Part shown: one piece after another, positions 1-9,000 of the stretch
Layout of the letters: every line of letters begins with the position of its first letter
Numbering within the stretch: position 1 is the first letter of the stretch
DNA from: Rhodococcus tibetensis
GTDB lineage: Bacteria; Actinomycetota; Actinomycetes; Mycobacteriales; Mycobacteriaceae
NCBI RefSeq assembly: GCF_024438035.1
Contig: NZ_JANFQF010000012.1
Coordinates: forward strand, 124,001-188,000
Reading direction: 5' to 3'
Length of the DNA stretch: 64,000 nt
Position numbers and translations under genes: made by a program
The notes under the pieces: generated by a model
Told to the model about the DNA's origin: nothing
The model's database searches: none
Seen by the model: the letters and a program-made list of their open reading frames with translations, nothing else

Positions 1-70
1 GCCGAGCCGTACTGAGCTGCTGCGGGTGCGCCGTCAGCACCCACGGTGCGATGAAATTCGTGTGCAGCAC
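1..70 (-). CDS. possible N-terminus of a gene running off the left edge
   Basis: A minus-strand frame is open from a GTG at 70 to the window edge. It would give a protein starting VLHTNFIAPWVLTAHPQQLS. It would be divergent from the acetyltransferase gene at 97. There is no clear ribosome binding site and only 23 codons are visible, so this may be chance. Confidence 0.2.
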   Translation of the reverse strand, partial: MLHTNFIAPWVLTAHPQQLSTAR

Positions 71-96
71 AGGGTGCCGTGTGCCAGTGTCGGGGC

Positions 97-1305
97 ATGA
101 CGACCACCACCGACGGCATCACGATCAGATCCGCGACCGAGCAGGATTGGCCGAACCTCATCCTGCTCAACGAGATCTGCTTTCTCACACCACAGACGCC
201 CGAACTCACGGCCTTCTGGAAGGGAATGGTGGGGGCGGATCGCCCGGTCATCGCACTGGACGGTGATGCCGTAGTGGGCGCCACCATGGACATACCGATG
301 ACCGTCACCGTGCCGGGTGGTCGCAGCGTCGCGGCAGCCGGGATCACCGCGGTGACCGTCGCTCCCACGCACCGCAGGCGGGGAATTCTTCGCGCGCTCT
401 ACACCGAGCATCACGCGCGTATCCAGCAGTCCGGCGTGCCACTCTCGATTCTGACCGCCAGCGAGGGCGGAATCTACGGCCGGTTCGGGTACGGTCCGGC
501 GACCGTCGAATCCACGGTCGGCATCGATCGCCGGTTCGCCGCTCTGCACCCGGCCGTGCCCGATCCCGGTGGGGTCCGCATGGTCCGCCCCGCCGAGGTG
601 CGTCCCTCGATCGCCGACACCTACGACCGGTGGCAGCGACGTACACCCGGCGCCCAAGTGCGCCCGGACTGCGTGTGGGATCGGATCTTTGCCGATCCCG
701 AGAACGAGCGTGGCGGCGGTACGAGTCTGTTCGGGCTGCTCCACGACGACGGGTACGTGCTGTATCGCCGTGTCTCCGGTGAGCAAGGGGCAACCGCACG
801 CGTCCAGGAGATCCGCTCGATCACCGACGAGAGCCATGCCGCCCTCTGGCGCGCCCTGCTGGGTCTGGACCTGATCCGGCGGATCGAGGCCGCTGTCGTT
901 CCCGACGATCCACTGCCGTACCTACTGACCGACAGCAGACTGGTTCGAACGACGTCCCGTCACGACGAACTGTGGGTGCGGATCATGGACGTTCCCGCCG
1001 CTCTCGAAGCTCGGGTATACCGACGCGACCTCGACATCGTGGTCCACGTCGACGACGATTTCCTCGATGCCGGCGGCCGATTCGCATTGAGTGTGAAGAA
1101 CGGCCGCGCGGCGTGCACCCGCACCGAAGCGGACCCACAGGTGGTGCTCGACCTGGAGGTGCTGGGAAGCCTCTATCTCGGTGCCCACCGGGCGCGCTCG
1201 TTCGCCGCCGCGCACAGGCTTTGGGCGGTCGACTCGCAAACCCTCGACGCCGTGGACCTCGCCTTCGGTTCCGAAAATTCCGCCCAGATGGGCTGGGGGT
1301 TCTGA
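97..1305 (+). CDS. eis: Eis-family GNAT N-acetyltransferase
   Basis: Eis enzymes acetylate amines of aminoglycosides, lysines and polyamines from acetyl-CoA and are cytosolic hexamers in mycobacteria. The 402-residue length matches the family. An N-terminal GNAT fold carries the acetyl-CoA loop VAPTHRRRGILRALY, followed by SEGGIYGRFGYG, whose Tyr near residue 127 corresponds to the catalytic Tyr of Eis. The C-terminal part is the sterol-carrier-like domain. The chain ends in Phe (GWGF), as expected for Eis, where the terminal carboxylate acts as base. I chose the ATG at 97 because MTTTTDGITIRSA begins the fold; a GTG at 79 is in frame but adds an unlikely MCQCRG. It stands alone before the oxygenase gene. 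The natural substrate cannot be read from sequence. Confidence 0.85.
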   Translation: MTTTTDGITIRSATEQDWPNLILLNEICFLTPQTPELTAFWKGMVGADRPVIALDGDAVVGATMDIPMTVTVPGGRSVAAAGITAVTVAPTHRRRGILRALYTEHHARIQQSGVPLSILTASEGGIYGRFGYGPATVESTVGIDRRFAALHPAVPDPGGVRMVRPAEVRPSIADTYDRWQRRTPGAQVRPDCVWDRIFADPENERGGGTSLFGLLHDDGYVLYRRVSGEQGATARVQEIRSITDESHAALWRALLGLDLIRRIEAAVVPDDPLPYLLTDSRLVRTTSRHDELWVRIMDVPAALEARVYRRDLDIVVHVDDDFLDAGGRFALSVKNGRAACTRTEADPQVVLDLEVLGSLYLGAHRARSFAAAHRLWAVDSQTLDAVDLAFGSENSAQMGWGF

Positions 1306-1348
1306 CTCCCTCGCCCTTGCCCAGCCCCTGATTCGCCGGGCGAAGGTA

Positions 1349-1367
1349 CCTCCGGACGAGTCGGAGG
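1349..1367 (+). terminator. hairpin after the eis-like gene, no T tract
   Basis: CCTCCG and CGGAGG form a 6-bp stem with a 7-nt loop, 44 bp after the stop. There is no run of T, so it is at best a weak terminator or an incidental dyad ahead of the next gene. Confidence 0.25.
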
Positions 1368-1423
1368 CGTCGAACAGCACATTCGCCTCGAAAACATGGC
1401 GCCCCCGGGGATACCGTGGAAAT

Positions 1424-2416
1424 GTGCTTCCCGTCATCGACCTCGCCGACCTGAACACACCCGTCGGGCGTGAGCGGCTGCGGGAGGTCACCCACCACGT
1501 CGGGTTCTTCTACCTCGACGGTCACGGTGTCGACCGCGGCCTTCTCGATGGGGTGTTCACAGTTGCCCGCGAATTCTTCGCGCTGCCCGAAGAGTCGAAA
1601 ATGTCGATCGCCATGATCGACAGTCCACATTTTCGCGGCTATAACCGGCTGGGCGGGGAACTGACCAACGGCGAGATCGACTGGCGTGAGCAGATCGACA
1701 TCGGCCCGGAGCGGGACCCGGTTCCGAATGCGACCGACTACCTGCGGCTGCAGGGCCCGAACCAGTGGCCTCGAGCGCTACCCGCGCTGAGGTCCACGAT
1801 CGAGGAGTTCGACGCGGCACTGGCCGAGGTCGGGATGCGCCTGCTCCGACACTGGGCAGCTTCCCTCGACGCCGATCCGGGGATATTCGACGACGCGTTC
1901 GCCCGCGCCCCGGCCACGCTCATCAAGGTGGTGCGGTATCCGGCGCGGCCGAGCGACGATCACACCGGTGAGCAGGGTGTGGGCGCCCACAAGGACTCGG
2001 GAGTGCTCACCCTGCTACTCCTCGAGCCCGGCTCGACGGGGCTGCAGGTGGAGAGCGAGGACGGCAGCTGGATCGATGCTCCCGCCCGCGCTGGGTCCTT
2101 CCTGGTCAACATCGGCGAACTGCTCGAGGTCGCCACGGGCGGATTCCTGCGTGCTACCCGTCACCGGGTGCTCACACCTGCGGGCGCACCCGAGCGGCTG
2201 TCGGTGCCGTACTTCCTCAATCCCGCACTCGACGCGACCGTTCCGACTATCTCCCTGCCGCCGCACCTGGCGTCCCGCGCCCGGGGAGTCGATCGAGATC
2301 CCGACAACCCGCTGTACCGGACATACGGCGAAAATGCGTGGAAGAGCCGGACCCGCGCGCACCCGGACGTTTTCCGCCGCTGGTATCCGAAAGACGCGGG
2401 GTGCAAACTGGACTGA
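1424..2416 (+). CDS. isopenicillin N synthase-like 2-oxoglutarate/Fe(II) dioxygenase
   Basis: A 330-residue soluble oxidase of the 2OG-Fe(II) superfamily, which hydroxylates or oxidises small molecules. Visible iron ligands are His189 and Asp191 (GVGAHKDSG) and His247 (RHRVLTP). An R-x-S motif (ERLSVPY) near residue 257 would hold the 2-oxoglutarate carboxylate. The N-terminal DIOX_N-type domain is present (LPVIDLADL and GFFYLDGHGV). The start is a GTG at 1424, where the typical LPVIDL opening begins; the frame is open further upstream but reads as non-protein sequence. Its stop overlaps the start of the CYTH-CHAD gene by one base (TGATG), so the two are probably translated together. The substrate is unknown; plant-like gibberellin and ethylene-forming enzymes share this fold. 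Confidence 0.8.
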   Translation: MLPVIDLADLNTPVGRERLREVTHHVGFFYLDGHGVDRGLLDGVFTVAREFFALPEESKMSIAMIDSPHFRGYNRLGGELTNGEIDWREQIDIGPERDPVPNATDYLRLQGPNQWPRALPALRSTIEEFDAALAEVGMRLLRHWAASLDADPGIFDDAFARAPATLIKVVRYPARPSDDHTGEQGVGAHKDSGVLTLLLLEPGSTGLQVESEDGSWIDAPARAGSFLVNIGELLEVATGGFLRATRHRVLTPAGAPERLSVPYFLNPALDATVPTISLPPHLASRARGVDRDPDNPLYRTYGENAWKSRTRAHPDVFRRWYPKDAGCKLD

Positions 2417-3876
2417 TGGCGGCAGAACAGTCGGAACGCGAAGACAAATACGATGTGAGCCTCGACTTCGAGGTACCGGCTCTCGAAGAGCTGACTCCAA
2501 AGCAGGGCCGGGAAGACATCGACACCATCCGGCTCGACAGTGTCTATTTCGACACCGCCGACCATGACCTTCTCCGTCACCATTTGACGCTTCGTCGCCG
2601 CTCGGGGGACGACGACCTCGGATGGCATCTCAAGGTGCCCGCCGGCGATGCCCGCACCGAGGTCCGTCTTCCGCCGACCGGCGACGAATCCGTCCCGGAC
2701 GAGCTGGCGCACGCTGTGGTGGGGGTGGCACTCGGCAAACCACTGCTGCGAGTGGCCTCGCTCTCCACCGTCCGACGACGCCATCGTGTGGTCGACTCGG
2801 CAGGAAATTTGCTGGCGGAACTGGCGGACGACTCGGTACGGGCCACCGCAACCGCCGACAACGGTGGAGCCATTGCCAGTCAGTGGCGCGAAGTCGAGGT
2901 GGAACTCGGTGATCACGGCGACGAGCAGATGCTGCGCGCCATCGGTGAACGCCTCGTTCGGAGCGGGGCGCACACGTCGTCATACGCCTCGAAACTGGCG
3001 CGCGCGCTGGCAATCGAGCCGCAGCGCTCCGACGCCGACACCCGGAGCCCGGCGCGACGAGCACTCACGGACTATCTCGACACCCAGATCGACGAGATCG
3101 TTGCGGGTGATGTGTGGCTGCGCCGCGGACTCGACCCGATACACGCCACCCGCGTGGCCATTCGCCGGTTCCGCAGCACTCTCCGCGTGTTCAAAGATCT
3201 GGTCGACCCGGACGCGCGGTCGACGCTCGAGGCCGAACTTGTCTGGTACGCCGGGCTACTCGGCGAGGTGCGCGACCGTCAGGTGCAACGACACCGGCTC
3301 GGGGAATTGGTTGCCGGCCTGCCTGTCGAGTTGGTCATGGGTCCTGTCGCCGCACGAATCGAACAGGACCTGCTGGGGGAACAGCAGCGTGCCCTGACCG
3401 CCGTCATGTCGGCTCTCGACGACGCGCGCTACCGCGCTCTCCTGGCGACGCTGGCGCAATGGCGCACAGCCCCACCGTTGACCATCGAACCCGACGCCGG
3501 TCCGAAAGTGATCAAGAAGGCTGTCAAGCGGGCCGGGCGCAAGGCGCGGAAACGACTGACTACCGCCGTGGCCGATTCCGACGCGGCGGAGTTGCACCGC
3601 GCCCGGAAAGCGGGCAAGCGCGCCAGGTACGCGGCCGAGCTCGCCACACCGCTCCTCGGTGGGAAAGCGGCGAAGAAGGTATCGGAGTTCAAGCACCTCC
3701 AGAAAGTGCTCGGTGAGCATCAGGACAGCGGTGTCGCCGCCGACAACCTTCGCGCTCTCGGGGCGCGCGCCGGAGTTACGGAGGGGGAGAACGGCTTTAC
3801 CTTCGGACTCCTGTATGCACTCGAACTCGAGCATGCCCGGCAAGCCCGCGCGGAGGCTGCCCGTCTCGTGCGGTAA
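2416..3876 (+). CDS. CYTH and CHAD domain protein
   Basis: 486 residues. The N-terminal CYTH domain (about 1-200) belongs to the triphosphate tunnel metalloenzyme family, which acts on inorganic triphosphate or nucleoside triphosphates. The opening SEREDKYDV is a variant of the family's ExExK signature. The C-terminal CHAD domain (about 215-480) is alpha-helical and rich in conserved basic residues (HATRVAIRRFRSTLR, RKAGKRARYAAEL), as expected for a polyphosphate-binding module. CYTH-CHAD fusions are common in actinobacteria and are linked to polyphosphate metabolism. The ATG at 2416 overlaps the TGA of the oxygenase gene. A phosphate-related role is inference; no phosphate gene is adjacent. 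Confidence 0.85.
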   Translation: MAAEQSEREDKYDVSLDFEVPALEELTPKQGREDIDTIRLDSVYFDTADHDLLRHHLTLRRRSGDDDLGWHLKVPAGDARTEVRLPPTGDESVPDELAHAVVGVALGKPLLRVASLSTVRRRHRVVDSAGNLLAELADDSVRATATADNGGAIASQWREVEVELGDHGDEQMLRAIGERLVRSGAHTSSYASKLARALAIEPQRSDADTRSPARRALTDYLDTQIDEIVAGDVWLRRGLDPIHATRVAIRRFRSTLRVFKDLVDPDARSTLEAELVWYAGLLGEVRDRQVQRHRLGELVAGLPVELVMGPVAARIEQDLLGEQQRALTAVMSALDDARYRALLATLAQWRTAPPLTIEPDAGPKVIKKAVKRAGRKARKRLTTAVADSDAAELHRARKAGKRARYAAELATPLLGGKAAKKVSEFKHLQKVLGEHQDSGVAADNLRALGARAGVTEGENGFTFGLLYALELEHARQARAEAARLVR

Positions 3877-3919
3877 TCGAGTCGGCGAGTACAGTTGCTG
3901 CGGTGTTGTTCCTGACCTC

Positions 3920-3934
3920 TCGACGTTACGTCGA
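3920..3934. promoter_or_regulatory. 15-bp perfect palindrome upstream of the symporter
   Basis: TCGACGT-T-ACGTCGA lies in the 190-bp gap before the symporter gene, 133 bp upstream of its start. The arms are perfect over 7 bp. It could be a repressor site; no matching regulator is adjacent. Confidence 0.35.
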
Positions 3935-4066
3935 CCTCCGGCTGCAGGCGAGCGCCATCTGTCCGCGCACGCTCTGACGGACCCTCTTCACACCTCTCAG
4001 GAATCTTCCCCGCCGCATCCCGCCTTATCCGGCGTCGGCTGACGGCTTCATGCGAAAGGCACACCC

Positions 4067-5449
4067 ATGCCCAGCTCCGCGCTGTCCGCGCGCGCCGAGA
4101 ACACCTCTCGGCGCCTACCGAAGTGGGCGGGCTCGTTCGGCCCACAGATCGTCACCGGCCTCGTCGTCGGCGTCATCCTCGGGCTCGTCGCCCGATCCTT
4201 GCCCGCAGCCGCCGACGGAAACGAGAACTGGCTCGTCGGCACCGTCCACACCATCGGCACGAGCTACGTCAAACTCCTCACCGTCGCGGTGATCCCGCTG
4301 GTGTTCACTGCCATCGTCAGCTCCATCGCCAACCTACGGGAAGTGGCCAACGCCGCCCGGCTGGCTGTCCAGACCCTCCTGTGGTTTGCGATCACCGCGT
4401 TCATCGCGGTGGTCATCGGAATCGTCGTCGGACTTCTCACCCAACCCGGCGCACACACGACGGTGACCGGCGAAGGCAAGGAGCCGGCAACCACCGGATC
4501 GTGGTGGGCGTTCGTCACCGGCTTGGTGCCCAGCAACGTCCTCGGCCTGAGCGCGAAAACTACCGTTACCGAAGGTGCGGCCAGTACGTCGCTGAGCTTC
4601 AATGTGCTGCAACTACTGGTCGTGGCCGCTGCCATCGGTATCGCCGCACTGAAGGTCGGCGCCAAAGCGGAGCCGTTCCTGCAGGTCAACGCCGCCTTGC
4701 TGGCAATCGTGCAGAAGGTGCTGTGGTGGATCATCCGCCTCGCTCCGATCGGCACCGCCGCGCTGATCGCCAACGCGGTCGCCACGTACGGCTGGGATGC
4801 CATCGGCTCGCTGGGCTGGTTCACTGCTGCCGTGTACATCGGGCTGGCCCTGGTGTTCCTTGTCGTCTACCCCGTCCTGATCCGTGCCCACGGGCTGTCG
4901 GTGCGTGCCTTCTATTCCGGCGTGTGGCCCGCCACCCAGCTCGGGTTCGTCTCCCGGTCGTCGATCGGCACCCTCCCCCTCACCGAGCGCGTCGCCGAAC
5001 GTAATCTCGGCGTCCCCCGCGAGTACGCGTCGTTCGCGGTCCCACTCGGAGCGACCACCAAGATGGACGGGTGCGCCGCCGTCTACCCCGCCATCGCCGC
5101 GATCTTCGTCGCCCAGTTCTACGGTGTTCCGCTGTCCGTCACCGACTACCTGCTGATCGTCGTGGTGTCGGTGATCGGGTCGGCGGCCACCGCAGGCACC
5201 ACCGGTGCCACGGTCATGCTGACGCTGACCCTGTCGACGCTGGGTCTGCCCCTCGCCGGAGTGGGACTCCTGCTCGCCGTCGAACCGATCGTCGACATGG
5301 GCCGCACCGCGGTGAACGTCACCGGTCAGGCGCTCGTCCCGACGATCGTCGCCAAGCGTGAAGGCATCCTCGACGAGGTCCGATACAACGCCGAACGCAA
5401 CGGTGACCCGTTCGCCGACGAGGAAGACGCGGCCGAGGCCGCCGCATAA
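4067..5449 (+). CDS. dicarboxylate/amino acid:cation symporter (DAACS family)
   Basis: 460-residue polytopic membrane protein of the GltP/DctA family, which takes up C4-dicarboxylates or acidic amino acids with H+ or Na+. Many hydrophobic segments are visible. Family signatures are the serine-rich re-entrant hairpin (SRSSIGTLPLT), the segment TKMDGCAAVYPAIAAIF (usually NMDGT in the family; here KMDGC) and a second hairpin ATAGTTGATVM. The C-terminus is acidic. The N-terminus is MPSSALSARA at the ATG 4067, with only a weak AAAGG upstream. It is a single-gene unit closed by a hairpin terminator. The KMDGC deviation touches the substrate/cation site, so specificity is uncertain. Confidence 0.85.
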   Translation: MPSSALSARAENTSRRLPKWAGSFGPQIVTGLVVGVILGLVARSLPAAADGNENWLVGTVHTIGTSYVKLLTVAVIPLVFTAIVSSIANLREVANAARLAVQTLLWFAITAFIAVVIGIVVGLLTQPGAHTTVTGEGKEPATTGSWWAFVTGLVPSNVLGLSAKTTVTEGAASTSLSFNVLQLLVVAAAIGIAALKVGAKAEPFLQVNAALLAIVQKVLWWIIRLAPIGTAALIANAVATYGWDAIGSLGWFTAAVYIGLALVFLVVYPVLIRAHGLSVRAFYSGVWPATQLGFVSRSSIGTLPLTERVAERNLGVPREYASFAVPLGATTKMDGCAAVYPAIAAIFVAQFYGVPLSVTDYLLIVVVSVIGSAATAGTTGATVMLTLTLSTLGLPLAGVGLLLAVEPIVDMGRTAVNVTGQALVPTIVAKREGILDEVRYNAERNGDPFADEEDAAEAAA

Positions 5450-5450
5450 C

Positions 5451-5475
5451 GAAGGCTCGACGAGGGCCTTCTTTT
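5451..5475 (+). terminator. Rho-independent terminator after the symporter gene
   Basis: GAAGGC (5451-5456) pairs with GCCTTC (5466-5471) and is followed by TTTT. It starts directly after the symporter stop codon and ends 18 bp before the next start. Confidence 0.6.
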
Positions 5476-5493
5476 CATGGAAGGCTCTCGTCC

Positions 5494-5910
5494 ATGGCCG
5501 ATGTCAACACGTTGAAGTGGCGGATCATCACCCAATTCCAGAAGCGGGTCCTCAACCCGGTCACCACTCGGTTGCCGAGCCAGACGCTTCTGGAAACCGT
5601 CGGACGCAAGAGCGGTGAGCCGCGCGTCACGCCGATCGGTGGGCAGCGAACCGGCAACCAGTTCCGGCTCGTCTCCGAGCACGGCGAGCAGTCGAACTAC
5701 ATCCGCAACATCCGCGCGAACAACGCCGTGCGACTGCGACTGCACGGCATGTGGCACACGGGCACCGCGACCGTGCTGCCGGACGACGACGCCGTCGCCC
5801 GCCTGGCGCAGCTCCCGCGGCTCAACAGCGCTGCGGTCCGCGTGGTCGGCACCGACCTACTGACCGTGCGGGTCGATCTCGTAGACCGCGAAACGAGCAG
5901 CTTGCAGTAG
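5494..5910 (+). CDS. deazaflavin-type nitroreductase family protein (Ddn/DUF385-like)
   Basis: 138 residues, the usual size of the F420-dependent Ddn-like family with a split-barrel fold. The core ETVGRKSGEPRVTPIGG followed by SEHGEQSNYIRNIRAN resembles the family pattern of G-R-x-S-G and a later W/N-x-x-N segment. Members bind F420 or act as quinone or fatty-acid-binding proteins. The start is ATG 5494 with GGAAGG 10 nt upstream (5479-5484). It sits just after the symporter terminator and before the glutamate-synthase-like operon, with no obvious tie to either. The exact cofactor cannot be settled from sequence. Confidence 0.65.
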   Translation: MADVNTLKWRIITQFQKRVLNPVTTRLPSQTLLETVGRKSGEPRVTPIGGQRTGNQFRLVSEHGEQSNYIRNIRANNAVRLRLHGMWHTGTATVLPDDDAVARLAQLPRLNSAAVRVVGTDLLTVRVDLVDRETSSLQ

Positions 5911-5914
5911 AGAC

Positions 5915-5928
5915 TTAGCCTCGGCTAA
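5915..5928. promoter_or_regulatory. TTAGCC-TC-GGCTAA dyad ahead of the gltB-flavodoxin operon
   Basis: Perfect 6-bp arms separated by 2 bp, 4 bp after the previous stop and about 160 bp before the gltB-like start. The TTAG...CTAA ends recall DtxR/IdeR iron boxes, but the site is shorter than the 19-bp consensus. The loop is too small for a normal terminator. A role in iron-dependent control is a guess, made because flavodoxin genes are often iron regulated. Confidence 0.35.
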
Positions 5929-6091
5929 TCTGCGATTTCGCGTGGACTCGTCAGGGTCCGCACTACAGACAACGACGTCTGCCTCACCGGCGTATCGGTT
6001 CGGGGCCGGTTCTCCGCCGTGATCCTCTCGCCGACGCCACCCGTGTGCTGCACGGACCCTATTTCGGCGAGTATCGCGAGGAGACAGTCGG

Positions 6092-9000
6092 TTGAACACG
6101 AGTGCCACCGAGTCCGGCCTGTACGACAGGACGCTCGACAAGAGCAGCTGCGGCGTGGGCTTCATCACCCGCAAAGACGGCGTGCAGACCCCGGATGTTC
6201 TGGCTCTGGGCAATGAGGCTCTGTGTGCTGTTCCTCACCGCGGTGGCATGTCGGCCGAGGGCGTCGGTGACGGGGCCGGCATCTGTATCGACCTCTCGGT
6301 GCCCTTCTTCCGCGCCCTCACCGGACGGGGAGAGCTGGAGGCTTGTCGCTTCGGTGTCGGCAACTTCTTCCTCCCCACCGACGTCGCGTTCCACGCCGAC
6401 GCCGAGGCCGTCATCGAGCGGGCCCTCGCCGAGCAGGGTTTCGAGGTGCTGCTCGAACGTGACGTCCCAGTCGACGCCACCGTGCTGCGTCCCGCCGCGA
6501 TCAAGTACCAGCTGCCCATTCGCCAGTGGGTCTTCACCGCTCCCGAGGCGTGCACGGACGGGGTCGAGTTCGACCGCCGCATCCACGACGCTTTGCTCGC
6601 CATCGAGGCTGTCGCCTACACCCGACCGGACCTCGCCGGGATGTATCCGCTCTCGCTCAGCGCTCGCACGCAGGTGCTCAAGGGTCGCCTCAATTCCCAT
6701 GAGGTGATCCCGTACTTCTGTGACCTGGTCGATCCGGCTCACGCCGTCCACACCCTGTTCTTCCACACCCGGTTCTCGACCAACACCGACCCGCACCCGA
6801 CGATGGCGCAGCCGTTCCGGCTCATGGCGCACAACGGCGAGCTCAACACCGACAAGAAGAACCGGCTCTCCGAGACGGCCGTGGCCCGGGCCAGGAACCG
6901 GGAGATCGTTCGTCCGCACGGGCAGTCGGACAGCTGCCGTCTCGATCAGACGCTGCAGAGCCGTGTCGTCGAGGACGGCCTCGATCTCGTCACCGCCGTC
7001 GTGTCGATGATGCCTCCCGCATGGGAGAACGACACGAACCTCTCCCCCGAGGTCCGGGCGATGCTCGAGTACTTCTCCCTCTACGAGGAGAAGAACGACG
7101 GCCCGGCCGCGGTCATCTTCGGGAACGGGACCGTGGTCGGAGCGCGTCTCGACCGGCTGGGGTTGCGTCCGCTGCGCAGCGTGGAGACCGACGACTACCT
7201 GTGCGTCACCTCCGAGGCAGGGCAGATCGACTTCGACCCCGACACGGTGCGTCACCGCGGACGCATAGAAGCGGGCGGCATGCTGTACTTCGACCACCGC
7301 GAGGGTCGCGCGTACTCCTCCGAAGAGGCGCTCGAGCTGCTGGCCGGCCGGCACGACTACTGCGCCCTCGTCGCCGAAGCGCGCCACACCATCGACGCCC
7401 TGCCCGAGGTGGACGCCGAGCCCGGCCCACTGCGCTACAACGGCGACCTGGAACGCCATCAGCGGTACGTCGCGTACTCGCACAACCAGGAAAGCTTCAA
7501 GTTCATGATGGATCCGATGCTGGCGTCGGGTCAGGAGAAGATCTCCGCGATGGGCTACGGCAATGCCATCAACGCGCTTTCCGACCAGGAAGGTGGTGTG
7601 GCCAAGTACTTTTCGCAGCGTTTCGCGCAGGTCACCAACCCTTCGCTGGACAGCATCCGGGAGTCGGACGGCATGACTCTGCGGGTCGCGTTGGGCGCCA
7701 AGCTGCACAGCGGTGCAGAGTCTGCCCCGCAGATCGTGGTGCCGTCGCCGATCCTCACACACCTGGACATGCTGCGGATCCGCAAGCAGACCGAGACGCC
7801 GGTGCAGCGTTTCCCGATGCTGTACAGCCCTGTCCCTGCTGACGCCGCTGCCAACGCGGCCGCGCTCGAGGCTGCGGTGGACGGATTGTGCGACGAGGTG
7901 GAAGCGTTCGCCCGCGAACGCGGCGGCATCGCGATCCTCACCGACCGGCATGTCGCCACCGACCGCGCCGCCCTGCCGATGATCATCGCGATCTCCGCCG
8001 TCAATCAGCGGCTGATCGAGGCGGGTCTGCGTCTGCGGGTGTCGGTGGTGGCCGAGAGCGGGCAGATCTCCTCCTCGCACCACGTGGCCGCTGCACTCGG
8101 GTTCGGCGCCGCCGCGATCTACCCCCTCGCCGTCCGTCTGCGCGCCGAGGAGAAGTTCGCGGACAACGCGGACGAGGCGTTCAAGCGCTTCGCCAAGGCG
8201 GCCGAGAAGTCGTTGATGAAGACGATGGGCCGGGTCGGCCTGTGCACCGCCGAAAGCTACATCGGGGGCGAGTTCTTCGAACCCAACTACCTCGACACCG
8301 ACGACCCGGTTCTGCGCCGCTTCTTCGCGAACGTCAAGACACCCGTGGGTGGTGTGGGATTCGCCGTGATCGCCCAGGCCGTCGCGGACTGGCACGCAAA
8401 GGCTTTGACAGTCACCGGGGAGAAGGACGTCCCGCTGCTCGGCCTGTTCAAGGAGCGCGCGGAAGGCGCCGGTCACTCGTACGGCACGGCTGCCGTGCGC
8501 GGCTTCGTCGACCTCACCGAGGAGCCGATCGCGTTCGACACCGCCGGTACCCAGGACCACACGGAATCGCTGCGACTGCTGCCGTTGAACCGGCTCGGGG
8601 ACGCGTTCGGTCTCGACGACGACGCCTACCGCAACGCCGGCTTCCAGAAGCTGACGCCCGAGACGATCGACGGGTTCGACATCACCCCCGGCTACCGGGC
8701 GTTCGCGCGGACGATGGCGGAGGAGCGCACTCGTCGTCCCGCGGCGCTGCGCGACGTCCTGGACCTGCCTGCCGACGTCACGTTCCTCACCACCGCGCAC
8801 GAGTTCCGCCGGCAGATGGGCAGGTTCTCCCGTCAGGGCAACAACAGTTTCGCGGTTCGTGGCCTCGCATCCGAGCAAGTCGGGGACGACGAGTTCCGCC
8901 TGCGACTCACCGGCCCGCACGCCGGCGACCCCACCGTGCTCGCCGCGCTGGGTGAGTCGCTGATCCTGCGGTTCGGTGACGACCTCCGTGAACATCGGAT

